A stretch of 43,129 bases of DNA. Origin: Pirellulaceae bacterium (GTDB taxonomy: Bacteria; Planctomycetota; Planctomycetia; Pirellulales; Pirellulaceae). This document shows positions 17,792 to 27,082 of this stretch, piece by piece. Below the pieces are notes generated by a model that worked only from the letters and a program-made list of their open reading frames with translations, was not told where the DNA came from and did not search any database. Within the stretch, counting starts at the first letter, position 1. Every line of letters begins with the position of its first letter. The position numbers and the translations under genes are program-made. The stretch is taken from the NCBI GenBank assembly GCA_024102795.1, contig JAGFJK010000125.1:1-43129 (forward strand). The letters run 5' to 3'.

Positions 17792-17947
17792 GCGCCACAC
17801 CAACCACGTCAGGAACCCCGAAACCGCATCCCTCCAGCATGGTCTACTATCGACCCGGGCCGCAACCGGTCTCCGCAGAACCGGCCCGGGGCGGCCAGCG
17901 GTTTCCAGGCGTCGAAAACCCTGCCCCCGCTCCAATCGGGATACGGC

Positions 17948-19078
17948 CTACGACTGGAAATCATAATCGTAGATCCGGTAGCTTTTGGACAGCTTGGCGC
18001 CGCCCCGCTGCAGCGACTTGAACGACAGATGGTTGCTTTCCAGGACCCAGGAGAACTCGGCCTCCTGGATGCCCCACTCCAGGGCGATCGGCACCAGCCG
18101 CGCCAGGACCACCAGTCCCAGGCCCCAGCGTTGGTACTCCGGCAGCACATTAGTGCTGATCAGCCGGATGCGGGTGATCTGCTGCTTGTTCCGCAGCAGC
18201 TTCCAGAAGCCCAGCGGGAACAAACGGCCGTCGATGTCGCGGATCCGGGGGTTGTAATCCAGCAGCGCGAAGCAGGCCCCGACCGGTCGTCCCTCCACCT
18301 CCACGACCGACGTCAATTCCGGCACAATCAGCCACTTCAGCGCGGCGCTCATGTGCCCCATCTCGGCGTCCGACATGGGAACAAAGCCCCAGGTGCCTTC
18401 GAGCGACCGGTTGTAGATGTCCAGGAACGTGCGGACTTCCTGGTCGAACCGCCTGCGGTCGAGGCCGCGCAGCTTCAGACCGAAGCGGCGAGTGGCCTCG
18501 GTGACGACGAACTCCAGCTTCTTGTCCAGCGACTGCAGCATCTCGATATGGCCCCAGAAGGCGAACAGGTCCTGGGCCTTTTGAAAACCGTAGTCCTCCA
18601 GTAGCCGGACGTAGTAGGGGTGGTTGTACGTCATCATGAAGAACGGGGGGCTGTCGAAACCGTCGGTCAGCAGGCCGCACTCGTAGTTCATGGACGGGTT
18701 CATCGGCCCGCGGACACTGTGCATCCCCCGATCGCGCAGCCAGTCCGTGGCCCGGTCCAGCAAGGCGCGGCTGACTTGCACGTCGTCGATCGATTCGAAG
18801 AACCCGAAGAATCCGCGGCGCTCGGCATACCGGCGGTTGTGCGCGTGATTGACAATCGCCGACACGCGGCCGACGGCCCGGCCTTGGCGGACGGCCAGGA
18901 AGTTGCGGATTTCCGCCTGATCGTAGAACGGATGCGGCTTGAACCCCAGCAATTCCTGCTGGTTGCGCCTTAGCGGCGGGATCCACTGGGGATCCTCGCG
19001 GTATAGGTCCCAGGGCAGCTCAAAGAACTGTCTTTGCAGTCGTGGACCGTGTACCGTGTGAATCTCGACACTGCTCAT
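17948..19078 (-). CDS. GNAT-fold acyltransferase-like protein (YghO/bCerS-like)
   Basis: This 376-aa protein begins MSSVEIHTVHGPRLQRQF, followed by ELPWDLYREDPQWIPPLR, then HPFYDQAEIRNFLAVRQG and GRVSAIVNHAHN, and a C-terminal half with a second GNAT-like core (VGACFALLDYN; LPEYQRWGLGLVVLARL). The 'LP..LY..DP.WIPPL' opening and the duplicated-GNAT length are, as I recall them, typical of the family containing E. coli YghO and the Caulobacter ceramide synthase bCerS. That assignment is from memory of family features and needs a search. If right, it would N-acylate a sphingoid base or similar long-chain amine. GGAAGG lies ~11 bases upstream of ATG 19078. It diverges from the SDR gene. Confidence 0.65.
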   Translation of the reverse strand: MSSVEIHTVHGPRLQRQFFELPWDLYREDPQWIPPLRRNQQELLGFKPHPFYDQAEIRNFLAVRQGRAVGRVSAIVNHAHNRRYAERRGFFGFFESIDDVQVSRALLDRATDWLRDRGMHSVRGPMNPSMNYECGLLTDGFDSPPFFMMTYNHPYYVRLLEDYGFQKAQDLFAFWGHIEMLQSLDKKLEFVVTEATRRFGLKLRGLDRRRFDQEVRTFLDIYNRSLEGTWGFVPMSDAEMGHMSAALKWLIVPELTSVVEVEGRPVGACFALLDYNPRIRDIDGRLFPLGFWKLLRNKQQITRIRLISTNVLPEYQRWGLGLVVLARLVPIALEWGIQEAEFSWVLESNHLSFKSLQRGGAKLSKSYRIYDYDFQS

Positions 19079-19312
19079 CGCCACGCTTGCCTTCCAGGTC
19101 TTGCCTTCCAGGGTGACCGCGGCCAGGGGCCAGCGCGGCCCGTCCCTCGGTGCGACTTTTTTGTGGTCCAGATCGGCGCATCGACCAATGCTGAAGTCCC
19201 GTTCCGGAAGCCATAATGTAATGTGAGTGGCCGCCGCTGCCGACCCTGGGAAGGGAGCGAAGCGGCGGGTGCCAGGGCCGCGGACCGCGGGGCGCGTGAG
19301 AGGTGACGGCGA
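19079..19312. other. Divergent intergenic region between GNAT-like and SDR genes
   Basis: The 234-base gap should hold promoters for both the GNAT-like gene and the SDR gene. I see no repeat of the families found elsewhere and no convincing -10/-35 pair. The only clear signal is GAGAGGTGA at ~19298-19306, which suits the SDR start at GTG 19313. Confidence 0.4.
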
Positions 19313-20338
19313 GTGACCAGTATGCAACGAGTTTTGATCACGGGAGCCACGGGTTTCATCGGCAGCCACCTGGCCGCTGAGTGCAGTCGCCGAGGCTACC
19401 GCGTCCGCTGCCTGGTCCGGCGTCCGCCGCATCCGGCGCTGTCGGAACTGGGCCTGGAGCAGGTCGAGGGGGACGTGATGCGGCCCGAAACGCTGGGCCG
19501 AGCCGTGTGCGACGTCGACGCCGTGTTCCATGCGGCCGGTCTGCTGGCGGCCGTCCACCGCTCGGACTTGTACCAGGTCAACGGCCAGGGGACGGCGCAC
19601 GTGGTCGAGGCGTGTGCGGGCGCGGCCAACCCGCCCGCGCTGGTGCTCGTCTCCTCGCTGGCCGCCGCCGGACCCGTTCCGCGCGGCACGGTGCGCGGCG
19701 ACGACGACCCGCCGAATCCGGTCTCGCACTACGGGCGGAGCAAACGGCAGGGCGAGCTGGCCGTGACAGGGCTTGCCGGCCAGGTACCCGTGACCGTGGT
19801 GCGTCCAGGCGTGGTGTTCGGCCAGCAGTGCCGGGAGCTGCGTCCGATGCTGTCCACGATCTACCGATTCCGCTTCCACCCCGTGCCCGGTTGGCGCTGC
19901 CCGCCCCTGTCATACATCCACGTCGAGGACCTGGTGGAGCTGCTGATCCGGTGCGCCGCCCAAGGCCAGCGGCTGGCCCAGGGTTCGGAGCCGGCAGCGA
20001 CGGATACGCGGGGATACTACTTCGCGGCTGACGGAGAATATCCGGACTGGGCCCAGTTTGGCCGCCTGTTCGCGCTGGCCCTGGGTCGGCCCTATGCGCC
20101 GGTCGTGCGGATTCCCGACCCGCTGCCGTATCTGCTGGGAGCGGCGGGGGACTGTGCCGCTCGCCTGCGCGGCCGAGCCGGGATGATCAACGGCGACAAG
20201 ATGCTCGAAGCCCGAGCCGCCTCCTGGGCCTGTTCGTCCGAGCGAGCTCGTCGCGAACTGGACTTCCAACCCTCGTGCGACCTGCGGGCTCGGATCCAGC
20301 AGACCGCCGACTGGTTCCGCGAGCAGCGCTGGCTCTGA
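19313..20338 (+). CDS. Extended SDR, NAD(P)-dependent epimerase/dehydratase/reductase family
   Basis: The 341-aa protein has the Rossmann glycine motif ITGATGFIG (9-17), a Ser-rich strand VLVSSLAAAG with the candidate catalytic Ser (114/115) and YGRSK with Tyr140 and Lys144. These are the extended short-chain dehydrogenase hallmarks. A YIHVEDLVELL motif is typical of dihydroflavonol reductase/3-beta-hydroxysteroid dehydrogenase/HpnA-like members. The substrate is unknown; in bacterial ceramide synthesis an enzyme of this general class (CerR) reduces 3-ketosphinganine, which fits the GNAT-like neighbour but is inference. Start: GTG 19313 has GAGAGGTGA at a good distance; ATG 19322 is the alternative and would only remove three residues. 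Confidence 0.85.
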   Translation: MTSMQRVLITGATGFIGSHLAAECSRRGYRVRCLVRRPPHPALSELGLEQVEGDVMRPETLGRAVCDVDAVFHAAGLLAAVHRSDLYQVNGQGTAHVVEACAGAANPPALVLVSSLAAAGPVPRGTVRGDDDPPNPVSHYGRSKRQGELAVTGLAGQVPVTVVRPGVVFGQQCRELRPMLSTIYRFRFHPVPGWRCPPLSYIHVEDLVELLIRCAAQGQRLAQGSEPAATDTRGYYFAADGEYPDWAQFGRLFALALGRPYAPVVRIPDPLPYLLGAAGDCAARLRGRAGMINGDKMLEARAASWACSSERARRELDFQPSCDLRARIQQTADWFREQRWL

Positions 20339-20446
20339 ACGAGCAGAAAAGCATTGTCATGGCGGAAGATGCGGAATTGGCGTTACAACCGAGGAAAATT
20401 TGGACGGGCTGGGCTTCAGCGAGCGCTCCCCATGAAGTCCCTCTGG

Positions 20447-20888
20447 CTCCCTCCCCGGCTTCGAGATCGTGCAGCTTATAAGTTGTTGGATCCTCAGTGT
20501 TTAAGGCCCTTGGCTCCCGGTGAGCGCCCGTCAGACTGTTTTGGACTTCGAATCCCGCCGGCTTGCCCGGCGGATCGTTAGGTTTTTCACTAACGCCCGA
20601 CCGGGCGAGCGCGTGCGAATCAAGCTGGGATTCGAAGTGGGGGAGAGCGCGGCGCACTGTATAGCTAAAAGCCTAACGATCCGCCGGGCAAGCCGGCGGG
20701 ATTCGAAGAGGAGGAGAGCCCGGCGCACTGTAGCCAAAAGCCTAACGATCCGCCGGGCAAGCCGGCGGGATTTCAGGGGGGCTCGCTCGCCGAAGCGGAG
20801 GCCGTCCCTAGTTCCCCGAAGCGTCAGCCCCTAAACTCCGAGTTTCCAACAACTTACAAGCTGCACGATCTCGAAGCCGGGGAGGGAG
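20447..20888. repeat. MITE-like element with nested inverted repeats
   Basis: Terminal arms of 44 bases lie at 20447-20490 and 20845-20888 and are complementary at 43 of 44 positions (left arm begins CTCCCTCCCCGGCTTCGAGA). Complementarity continues less perfectly inward for ~15 bases. Inside, a 41-base unit at 20547-20587 is inverted at 20667-20707 (40 of 41 complementary) and repeated directly at 20736-20775. Each unit holds its own hairpin, CCGCCGG-GCAAG-CCGGCGG. No transposase and no clear target-site duplication are visible. The element fills most of the 704-base convergent gap after the SDR gene. Flanks 20339-20446 and 20889-20988 show no gene. Confidence 0.8.
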
Positions 20889-20939
20889 TCATACGGGCAT
20901 GGAACGGATCCCGCCCGAAAGCTCTCCCGGCTACCCAGC

Positions 20940-21046
20940 CACTTTTTAGCAGGCCACGCGGCGCGTGATGCCTACTTTGCTGGAGCTACCCATCCTGCCA
21001 AATCGACCCCAGAGGTCAAATGGTCCGCGGAGCGAAAGGCGGCTAT
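20940..21046. repeat. Dispersed intergenic repeats running into the DUF1501 stop codon
   Basis: 20989-21022 matches 4603-4636 at 32 of 34 bases. 21026-21046 (CGCGGAGCGAAAGGCGGCTA and one more base) matches 10108-10128 at 20 of 21 and includes the stop codon of the DUF1501 gene. The segment 20947-20973 also contains an imperfect palindrome around ACGCGGCGCGT. The region is a mosaic of at least two repeat families. Confidence 0.7.
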
Positions 21047-22515
21047 GACGCCAGAATCTCCCGCACGGGGTGATGCTCCTCGACGCCCGTCAGCCGGAAG
21101 TTGAGTCCCCGGAACTTGAAAGTCAGCCGGCGGTGGTCGATGCCCAGGCAGTGCAGGATCGTGGCCTGCAGGTCGTGCACGTGCACCGGCCGCTCGACCA
21201 CGTGGAAGCCCAGCTCATCGGTGGCGCCCAGCGTCACGCCGGGCCGGATGCCGCCGCCGGCCAGCCACATCGTGAACGCCTGCGGGTGATGGTCCCGGCC
21301 CTGGCTGCGCCCCAGCGCCGCGCTGGCCTCGACCATCGGCGTGCGGCCAAACTCGCCGCCCCAGACCACCAGCGTGTCGTCCAGCATCCCGCGCTGCCGC
21401 AGATCGCGCAGCAGTGCGGCGACCGCCTGGTCGGTCTGCCGGCACTGGGCTTTCACGCCGCCCGCCACGTCGCTGTGATGGTCCCAGCCCGCGTGGTACA
21501 CCTGGATGAACCGCACGCCCCGTTCGGCCAGGCGGCGGGCGAGCAGGCAGTTGTTGGCGAATGCCTGGCCGCCTTCGCCGGGTTTCGCACCATACATCTC
21601 CAGCGTGGCCTGGTCTTCCGCGGCGAAATCCATCAACTCCGGCGCGCGGGCCTGCATGCGGAACGCCATTTCATAGGCATTGATCCGCGTGGCAATCTCC
21701 GGATCGCCGACCAGGTCCAATCGCCGCTGGTTCAACCCGCGGATCACGTCCAGCGAATCGCGCTGCGCTCGCGTGTCGTAGCCCGCCGGGTTGGAGACGT
21801 GCAGGATCGGATCCCCCTGATCGCGAAACGGCACGCCCTGGTGCGTCGACGGCAGAAAGCCGGAGCTCCACATCGCCGCGCCGCCGCTCAGGCTGCCGCC
21901 GCTCTTGAGCACCACGAACGACGGCAGATCATCCGCCTCGCTGCCGATCCCGTAGCTGAGCCAAGATCCCATGCTGGGCCGGCCCGGGATGCCGCTGCCC
22001 GTGTTCCACAGCAACTGCGCCGGAGCGTGATTGAACAGATCGGTGTGCATCGAGCGGATGATCGCCAGTTCGTCGACCACCTCGGCCAGATGCGGCAGCA
22101 CCTCGGACAGTTCGACTCCCGCCTGGCCATGGCGAGCGAAACGGAAGCGGGGTCCCAGCACCGCCGCATCGGGCTGAATGAAGGCGTAACGCTGGCCCTT
22201 GATCACCGAGGGGGGCAACGGCTTGCCTTCCAGTTCGGCCAGCTTCGGTTTGTAGTCGAACAGCTCCAGTTGGCTCGGCGCGCCGGCCATGAACAAGTAG
22301 ATCACTCGCCGTGCTTTCGCCGCGAAATGCGCCGGCCGGGGCGCGGTCGGGCGCTGAGGATCGGCCGCCGCTTCGGCTGCCTGTTCCTCCGCCAGCCCGC
22401 GCGCCGCGGGCATCTGGCCCGCCAGCAGCGAAGCCAGCGCCACCTGGCCCAGGCCGATGCCGCAATCCTGAAAGAAGTGGCGCCGCGTTCGCAATCGCAA
22501 TTCGTGCAGGTTCAT
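21043..22515 (-). CDS. DUF1501 secreted protein (first of three)
   Basis: This 490-aa protein begins with a twin-arginine signal ([20 protein letters not shown]), so it should be folded before export. The body has the DUF1501 hallmarks: [83 protein letters not shown] and [17 protein letters not shown]. The fold is related to sulfatase/alkaline phosphatase-type hydrolases, but no activity has been firmly assigned to DUF1501 to my knowledge. Its ATG overlaps the stop of the upstream cytochrome gene (ATGA), indicating translational coupling. It ends the four-gene operon, and its stop codon lies inside an intergenic repeat copy. Confidence 0.93.
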   Translation of the reverse strand: MNLHELRLRTRRHFFQDCGIGLGQVALASLLAGQMPAARGLAEEQAAEAAADPQRPTAPRPAHFAAKARRVIYLFMAGAPSQLELFDYKPKLAELEGKPLPPSVIKGQRYAFIQPDAAVLGPRFRFARHGQAGVELSEVLPHLAEVVDELAIIRSMHTDLFNHAPAQLLWNTGSGIPGRPSMGSWLSYGIGSEADDLPSFVVLKSGGSLSGGAAMWSSGFLPSTHQGVPFRDQGDPILHVSNPAGYDTRAQRDSLDVIRGLNQRRLDLVGDPEIATRINAYEMAFRMQARAPELMDFAAEDQATLEMYGAKPGEGGQAFANNCLLARRLAERGVRFIQVYHAGWDHHSDVAGGVKAQCRQTDQAVAALLRDLRQRGMLDDTLVVWGGEFGRTPMVEASAALGRSQGRDHHPQAFTMWLAGGGIRPGVTLGATDELGFHVVERPVHVHDLQATILHCLGIDHRRLTFKFRGLNFRLTGVEEHHPVREILAS

Positions 22516-25500
22516 GGCCGGGTAATCGCCTCGTCCAGGTTCATGATCACGCGGGCCGTCATGACCCATGCCGCCAGTTTGGCATCGGCCCGCGGGCCGC
22601 CAATCTCCTCGGCCTTCAGCTCGCCCGCTTCCAGCCGCTGCCTCTGCCGCTGCTGAAACTCCACCAGGACCGCAATCTCGTCTGCTTCGGGAGGCCGCGT
22701 GAGCACCCGGCGGAACATCCAGGCCGCTCGCTGCGGGGCTCCGTCTGCTTCCCCCACTGCGCGCTCGGCCAGCGCGCGAGCCAGCTCTAGGTACATCGCG
22801 TCGTTCAGCAGCGTCAGAGCTTGCAGCGGCGTGTTGCTGCGGTCACGGCGGGCCGTGCAGGTTTCGCCCGTCGGTCCGTCGAACACCAGGTAGGCCGCGA
22901 ACGGCGCGGTCCGTTTGCTGAACGTATACAGCGAGCGGCGGTAGCGATCCTCGCCCTGCGACTGCGGCCAGGGCGTATTGCCGTAAGCCAGAGCGGTGAC
23001 GCTGTCGAGCTGCGGCGGATAGACGCTCGGTCCGTACATCTTGTCCGACAGCAACCCGCTGGCCCGCAGCATGATGTCGCGGACCAGCTCGGCGTCCACT
23101 CGGAACCGCGGGCCGCGGGCCAGCAGCAGGTTCAGCGGATCGCGGCGCAGCAGTTCTTCCGACACCGACGAATCCTGGCGATAGGTGGCGCTGGTCACAA
23201 TCAGCCGGTGCAGTTGCTTCTGCGACCAGCCCCGCTCCATGAACTCGCAGGCCAGCCAGTCCAGCAGTTCGGGGTGCGTCGGCGGTTCGGACTGCGTGCC
23301 AAAATCGCCGCTGGTTCGCACCAGCCCAGCTCCAAACAACGCTCGCCAGGCCCGGTTCACACTCACCCGGGCCACCAGCGGATTCCGGTCGCTGGCCAGC
23401 CAGCGGGCCAGTTGCAGGCGATCCGCCGGCGGCGCATCCGAACTGAACACGGCCGGCAGCCCCGGCGCGACTTCTTCGCGCGGGCTGAGATACTCGCCCC
23501 GGTGATGCCGGAACGTGGGACGCGGGTTGTCGGCCGGACGCTCCTCGAACACCAGCGTCGTCGGCAGTTCGGGCATCTGTTTCCGCAGCGCGTCGATCGG
23601 CCGCCGAGCCTCGGCCAATTCCGGCGCGACCCGCAGATAGTGCCGCCGCAGCTCCGACCGTTCGGCGTCGTTCCAGGTGGGCGGCTGCCGGCCGAGCAGG
23701 TCCTCAATTTCAACCGGCAACTGCGAAGCCCGCGGCTGGCCGCCGGCCGATGTGCTCGACCAGCGAAAGCGTCCTAGGCTGGCGGCGAAATGCCGTTCGA
23801 ACAGCATCTCCAGTTGCAGTTCGGCGCCCGCAGGCAGCGGCTGTGCGAGGTTCAACACCAACTGATGAGCTTCCGATTCGCGCCCGGCCGTGGACCAGCC
23901 GGTGGAGCCGTCGCCGTCGAGCACATTGCCGGCGTCGGCCGAGCCGCTGCCGATGCTGATCTTGCCAAAGCTGTGCGAGGCGGCCGAGAACGCGACCGGC
24001 TGCCCGTCGCTGGTGGCCGACACTTCGCTGAGAAAGAAGTCGCCCTGCCGCCCCTCGTAATACGCTCGCCCCGGTCCGCCGGCCGGCAGCCGCGGATCGG
24101 GCAGCACCTCCAGCCGCAGCGCCGTGGCATCCTCCTGCAGCGTAAAGCTCAACCGGAACACATCCCGCTTGGTGATGTCGCCGCTGGAAAAGATCGAACC
24201 GTCGGGCTGGGCTTCCAGCCGCGGCAGGTTCGTCTCCAGAGTCCGTGGGCGAAGCGTCTTCCAGGCTACGGCCCGCGGCCGCTCCGCCTCCAGCCACTCG
24301 GCGAACTTCCCTTCCAGGTTGGCGGCCCGCCGCTGGTCCACCGGCCCCTCGCCATCGGCCGGCGGGAACTGACCGGGCAGCTCCGATTCCAGCCGGGCAA
24401 TCTCGCGCTGCAACTGCTCGCGCCGCTCGACCACCCGCGGATCGGGCACCTGCAAGTCCGGCTCGTCCGCGTTGTTCAGCAGGGCCAGCAGTCGATAATA
24501 GTCCGTGTGCGAGATCGGATCGTACTTGTGCGAATGGCACTGGGCACAGCCGGTGGTCAAGCCCAGCCAGACGGTGCCGGTCGTCGCCACGCGATCCACC
24601 AGGGCGTAGAACCGAAACTCCAGCGGGTCGATGCCGCCTTCCTCGTTGAGCATCGTCTGGCGATGAAAACCGGTGGCGATCCGCTGCTCGATCGTCGCGC
24701 CGGGCAGCATGTCGCCGGCCAGTTGTTCGACGGTGAACTGGTCGAACGGCAAGTCATCGTTCAGGGCCCGGATCACCCAGTCGCGATACGGCCAGGCCGA
24801 ACGCGGCCGGTCCTTCTCATAGCCGTTCGTGTCGGAGTAGCGAGCCAGATCCAGCCACAGCCGGGCCCAGCGTTCGCCGTAATGCTTCGATTCCAGCAGC
24901 CGATCGACCAGCCGCTGGTAGGCGTCCGGCTGGCTGTCGGCGACAAACGCATCCGCTTCCTCCGGCGTGGGCGGCAGTCCCAGCAGATCCAGATACAGGC
25001 GGCGGACCAGCGTGTAGCGATCGGCTTCGGCGGCGGGCGTCAGGCCTTCGTCCAGCAACCGCCGCAGCACGAAGCGGTCGATCGGATTCCTGGGCCAGGC
25101 CGCCCACTTGTTCATGTCGGCTGCCAGCCCGTCGAATTCGGGCAGCGGCGGACGCACCGGCGGCTGAAACGCCCAGTGCGGCTGGTAGTCCGCGCCCGCC
25201 TCGATCCAGCGGCGGAGCAGTTCCTTTTCTTCCGCGGTCAGCGTGTCGTTCGCGGCCGGCGGCGGCATCCGCTGGTCCGCGTCGTCGGCCAGCACGCGCC
25301 GCACCAACTCGCTTTCATCCGGCTTTCCCGGCACGATCGCTCCGCTGTCCACCGCCGCCTGCCGCTGGTCCAAGCGCAGATCGGCCTCGCGATGCTCCTC
25401 GTCCGGACCATGGCAGGCAAAGCAGTGTCGAGCCAGCAGCGGTTGAATGTCGCGCACGAACGACAGGTCGTCGGCCCGCAACGGCGGCGCTCCCAGCAGC

Positions 25501-25553
25501 ACCAGCGGCAGGCAGCAGGCCAGACCGCGAATCGCCCGGCTCAGTTCCAGCAT
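22512..25553 (-). CDS. Planctomycete cytochrome c: PSCyt1-PSCyt2(DUF1549)-PSD1(DUF1553)
   Basis: The 1013-aa protein has a signal peptide (~1-26) and a first c-type haem site CFACH (Cys44, Cys47, His48) in the PSCyt1 domain. DUF1549 follows ([22 protein letters not shown]-like [31 protein letters not shown]). A second CxxCH in [12 protein letters not shown] (Cys336, Cys339, His340) comes next. A ~300-residue beta-rich middle precedes DUF1553 ([51 protein letters not shown]). It is exported and presumably passes electrons or binds substrate together with its DUF1501 partner. Substrate unknown; this type is often near sulfatase or sugar-degrading genes. The start follows the previous stop by 20 bases with GAGGAA upstream. 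Confidence 0.93.
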   Translation of the reverse strand: MLELSRAIRGLACCLPLVLLGAPPLRADDLSFVRDIQPLLARHCFACHGPDEEHREADLRLDQRQAAVDSGAIVPGKPDESELVRRVLADDADQRMPPPAANDTLTAEEKELLRRWIEAGADYQPHWAFQPPVRPPLPEFDGLAADMNKWAAWPRNPIDRFVLRRLLDEGLTPAAEADRYTLVRRLYLDLLGLPPTPEEADAFVADSQPDAYQRLVDRLLESKHYGERWARLWLDLARYSDTNGYEKDRPRSAWPYRDWVIRALNDDLPFDQFTVEQLAGDMLPGATIEQRIATGFHRQTMLNEEGGIDPLEFRFYALVDRVATTGTVWLGLTTGCAQCHSHKYDPISHTDYYRLLALLNNADEPDLQVPDPRVVERREQLQREIARLESELPGQFPPADGEGPVDQRRAANLEGKFAEWLEAERPRAVAWKTLRPRTLETNLPRLEAQPDGSIFSSGDITKRDVFRLSFTLQEDATALRLEVLPDPRLPAGGPGRAYYEGRQGDFFLSEVSATSDGQPVAFSAASHSFGKISIGSGSADAGNVLDGDGSTGWSTAGRESEAHQLVLNLAQPLPAGAELQLEMLFERHFAASLGRFRWSSTSAGGQPRASQLPVEIEDLLGRQPPTWNDAERSELRRHYLRVAPELAEARRPIDALRKQMPELPTTLVFEERPADNPRPTFRHHRGEYLSPREEVAPGLPAVFSSDAPPADRLQLARWLASDRNPLVARVSVNRAWRALFGAGLVRTSGDFGTQSEPPTHPELLDWLACEFMERGWSQKQLHRLIVTSATYRQDSSVSEELLRRDPLNLLLARGPRFRVDAELVRDIMLRASGLLSDKMYGPSVYPPQLDSVTALAYGNTPWPQSQGEDRYRRSLYTFSKRTAPFAAYLVFDGPTGETCTARRDRSNTPLQALTLLNDAMYLELARALAERAVGEADGAPQRAAWMFRRVLTRPPEADEIAVLVEFQQRQRQRLEAGELKAEEIGGPRADAKLAAWVMTARVIMNLDEAITRP

Positions 25554-25573
25554 CGCTCGGTTCCTCAGTCGCG

Positions 25574-27061
25574 TTACGCCAGCAACTCGGGCAGGACGCG
25601 CGCCGGCAGGACGCCCGTCAGCCGCTGGTCGAGCCCCTGGTACTTGTAGCTGAACCGCTCGTGGTCGTACCCCAGCAGGTGCAGCACGGTGGCGTGGAAG
25701 TCCCGGATGTGGACCGGATCCTTGACGATGTTGTACGAGAAGTCGTCCGTCTCGCCATACACGGTGCCGGGTCTGGTTCCGCCGCCGGCCATCCACATGG
25801 TGAAGCAGCGCGGGTGGTGGTCGCGGCCATAATTCTGCTGCGACAGCCCGCCCTGCGAGTAGATCGTGCGGCCGAACTCGCCGCCCCAGATCACCAGCGT
25901 CTTGTCCCACAAGCCGCGCTGTTTGAGGTCCTGGATCAGGCCGTAGCACGGCTGGTCGACGTCGCGGCACTGGTCGGGCAGCCGGCCGGCCACGTTGGCG
26001 TGGGTGTCCCAGTTGTTGTGATAGATCTGAACGAACCGCACTCCGCGTTCCACCATCCGCCGGGCGAGCAGGGCCGTATTGGCAAACGTGCCGGGCTTCT
26101 GCGCTTCGTCGCCGTACAACTGGAACGTCGATTCGGGTTCGGACGCCAGGTCGGTCAGCTCCGGCACGCTGCTCTGCATGCGGAACGCCAGTTCGTACTG
26201 TTGAATCCGGGTATGCGTCTCCGGGTCGCCCACCAGTTGGTAATTCAATTCGTTCAACTGCTTGAGCCCGTCGAGCGTCGTGCGGCGAACCTCCGAGGGA
26301 ACGCCGGGCGGGTTGTTGATGTACAGGATCGGGTCGCCGCTGGTGCGGAACTGTGTCGCCGCGTGCTCGCCCGACAGATAGCCCGACGACCACAAGCGGG
26401 CCGAAATCGCCTGCACCTGCTCGGTGTTCGTCGGACGAGCGACCATGACGACGAAGGTCGGCAGGTTTTCGTTCAACGAGCCCAGGCCGTACGACATCCA
26501 GGCTCCCAGGCAGGGCCGACCGCTGACCTGGTTGCCGGTCTGGATGAAGCTGATTGCCGGCTCATGGTTGATCGCCTCGGTGTGCATGCTGCGGATGAAC
26601 ACCATGTCGTCGACCATCTTCCGCGTCCAGGGCAGCAGATCGCAGACCCACATCCCGGACTGGCCGCACTGTTCGAACTGGAACTTCGACGGGGCGATCG
26701 GGAACCGCTTCTGGCCCGATGTCATGGTGGTCAGCCGCTGGCCCATGCGGATTTCATCGGGCAGGTCCTTGTCGTACCACTCGCGCATGACCGGCTTGTA
26801 ATCGTACAGGTCCATCTGCGGCGGGCCGCCGACCATGTGCAGGTAGATGACATGTTCGACCTTGTCCGGCAGATGCCTCGGCATCGCGCCGGCTCGTCCG
26901 CCCGGCCCCGTGGCGGGCTGCGAGCCAGGTGTCTCCGGTGCCTCGGCCAGCAGCCGATCGCCCAGCAGCGTGGCCAGCGACGCCGTGCCCAGCAGGTGCG
27001 ACCCGGCGGCGAAGAAGTGTCGCCGCGTGATGTTGCGTTTCAGTTCTTCCAGCAGGGACAT
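25574..27061 (-). CDS. DUF1501 secreted protein (second of three)
   Basis: This 495-aa paralogue of the gene at 21043 carries a Tat-like signal ([20 protein letters not shown]). Family blocks are [73 protein letters not shown] and [17 protein letters not shown]. It lies 21 bases after the larger cytochrome gene with GAGGA eight bases before ATG, and 20 bases before the second cytochrome gene. Each DUF1501 protein thus follows one cytochrome. The two DUF1501 proteins differ clearly in sequence, so the pairs are not a recent duplication. Confidence 0.93.
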   Translation of the reverse strand: MSLLEELKRNITRRHFFAAGSHLLGTASLATLLGDRLLAEAPETPGSQPATGPGGRAGAMPRHLPDKVEHVIYLHMVGGPPQMDLYDYKPVMREWYDKDLPDEIRMGQRLTTMTSGQKRFPIAPSKFQFEQCGQSGMWVCDLLPWTRKMVDDMVFIRSMHTEAINHEPAISFIQTGNQVSGRPCLGAWMSYGLGSLNENLPTFVVMVARPTNTEQVQAISARLWSSGYLSGEHAATQFRTSGDPILYINNPPGVPSEVRRTTLDGLKQLNELNYQLVGDPETHTRIQQYELAFRMQSSVPELTDLASEPESTFQLYGDEAQKPGTFANTALLARRMVERGVRFVQIYHNNWDTHANVAGRLPDQCRDVDQPCYGLIQDLKQRGLWDKTLVIWGGEFGRTIYSQGGLSQQNYGRDHHPRCFTMWMAGGGTRPGTVYGETDDFSYNIVKDPVHIRDFHATVLHLLGYDHERFSYKYQGLDQRLTGVLPARVLPELLA

Positions 27062-27082
27062 GAGAGGATCCTCGGCGGCGAG

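Noticed and set aside
16568-18604. Long plus-strand open frame opposite the ketosynthase-like and GNAT genes
   Set aside because: Same high-GC antisense effect; residue content lacks any domain pattern and it spans two well-supported genes.
20547-20580. TTCGAATCCCGCC resembling a tRNA T-loop
   Set aside because: The complementary T-stem, anticodon arm and acceptor stem are absent; the segment is part of the repeat unit.
20547-20775. GCCTAAC/GTTAGG motifs resembling integron attC core sites
   Set aside because: The motifs are not in the required R''...R' order and orientation, no cassette genes lie between them, and no integrase is present.
20520-20834. 104-residue open frame with repeated RRASRRD segments
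   Set aside because: It is a by-product of the inverted repeat units in the MITE-like element; no ribosome site and no family features.
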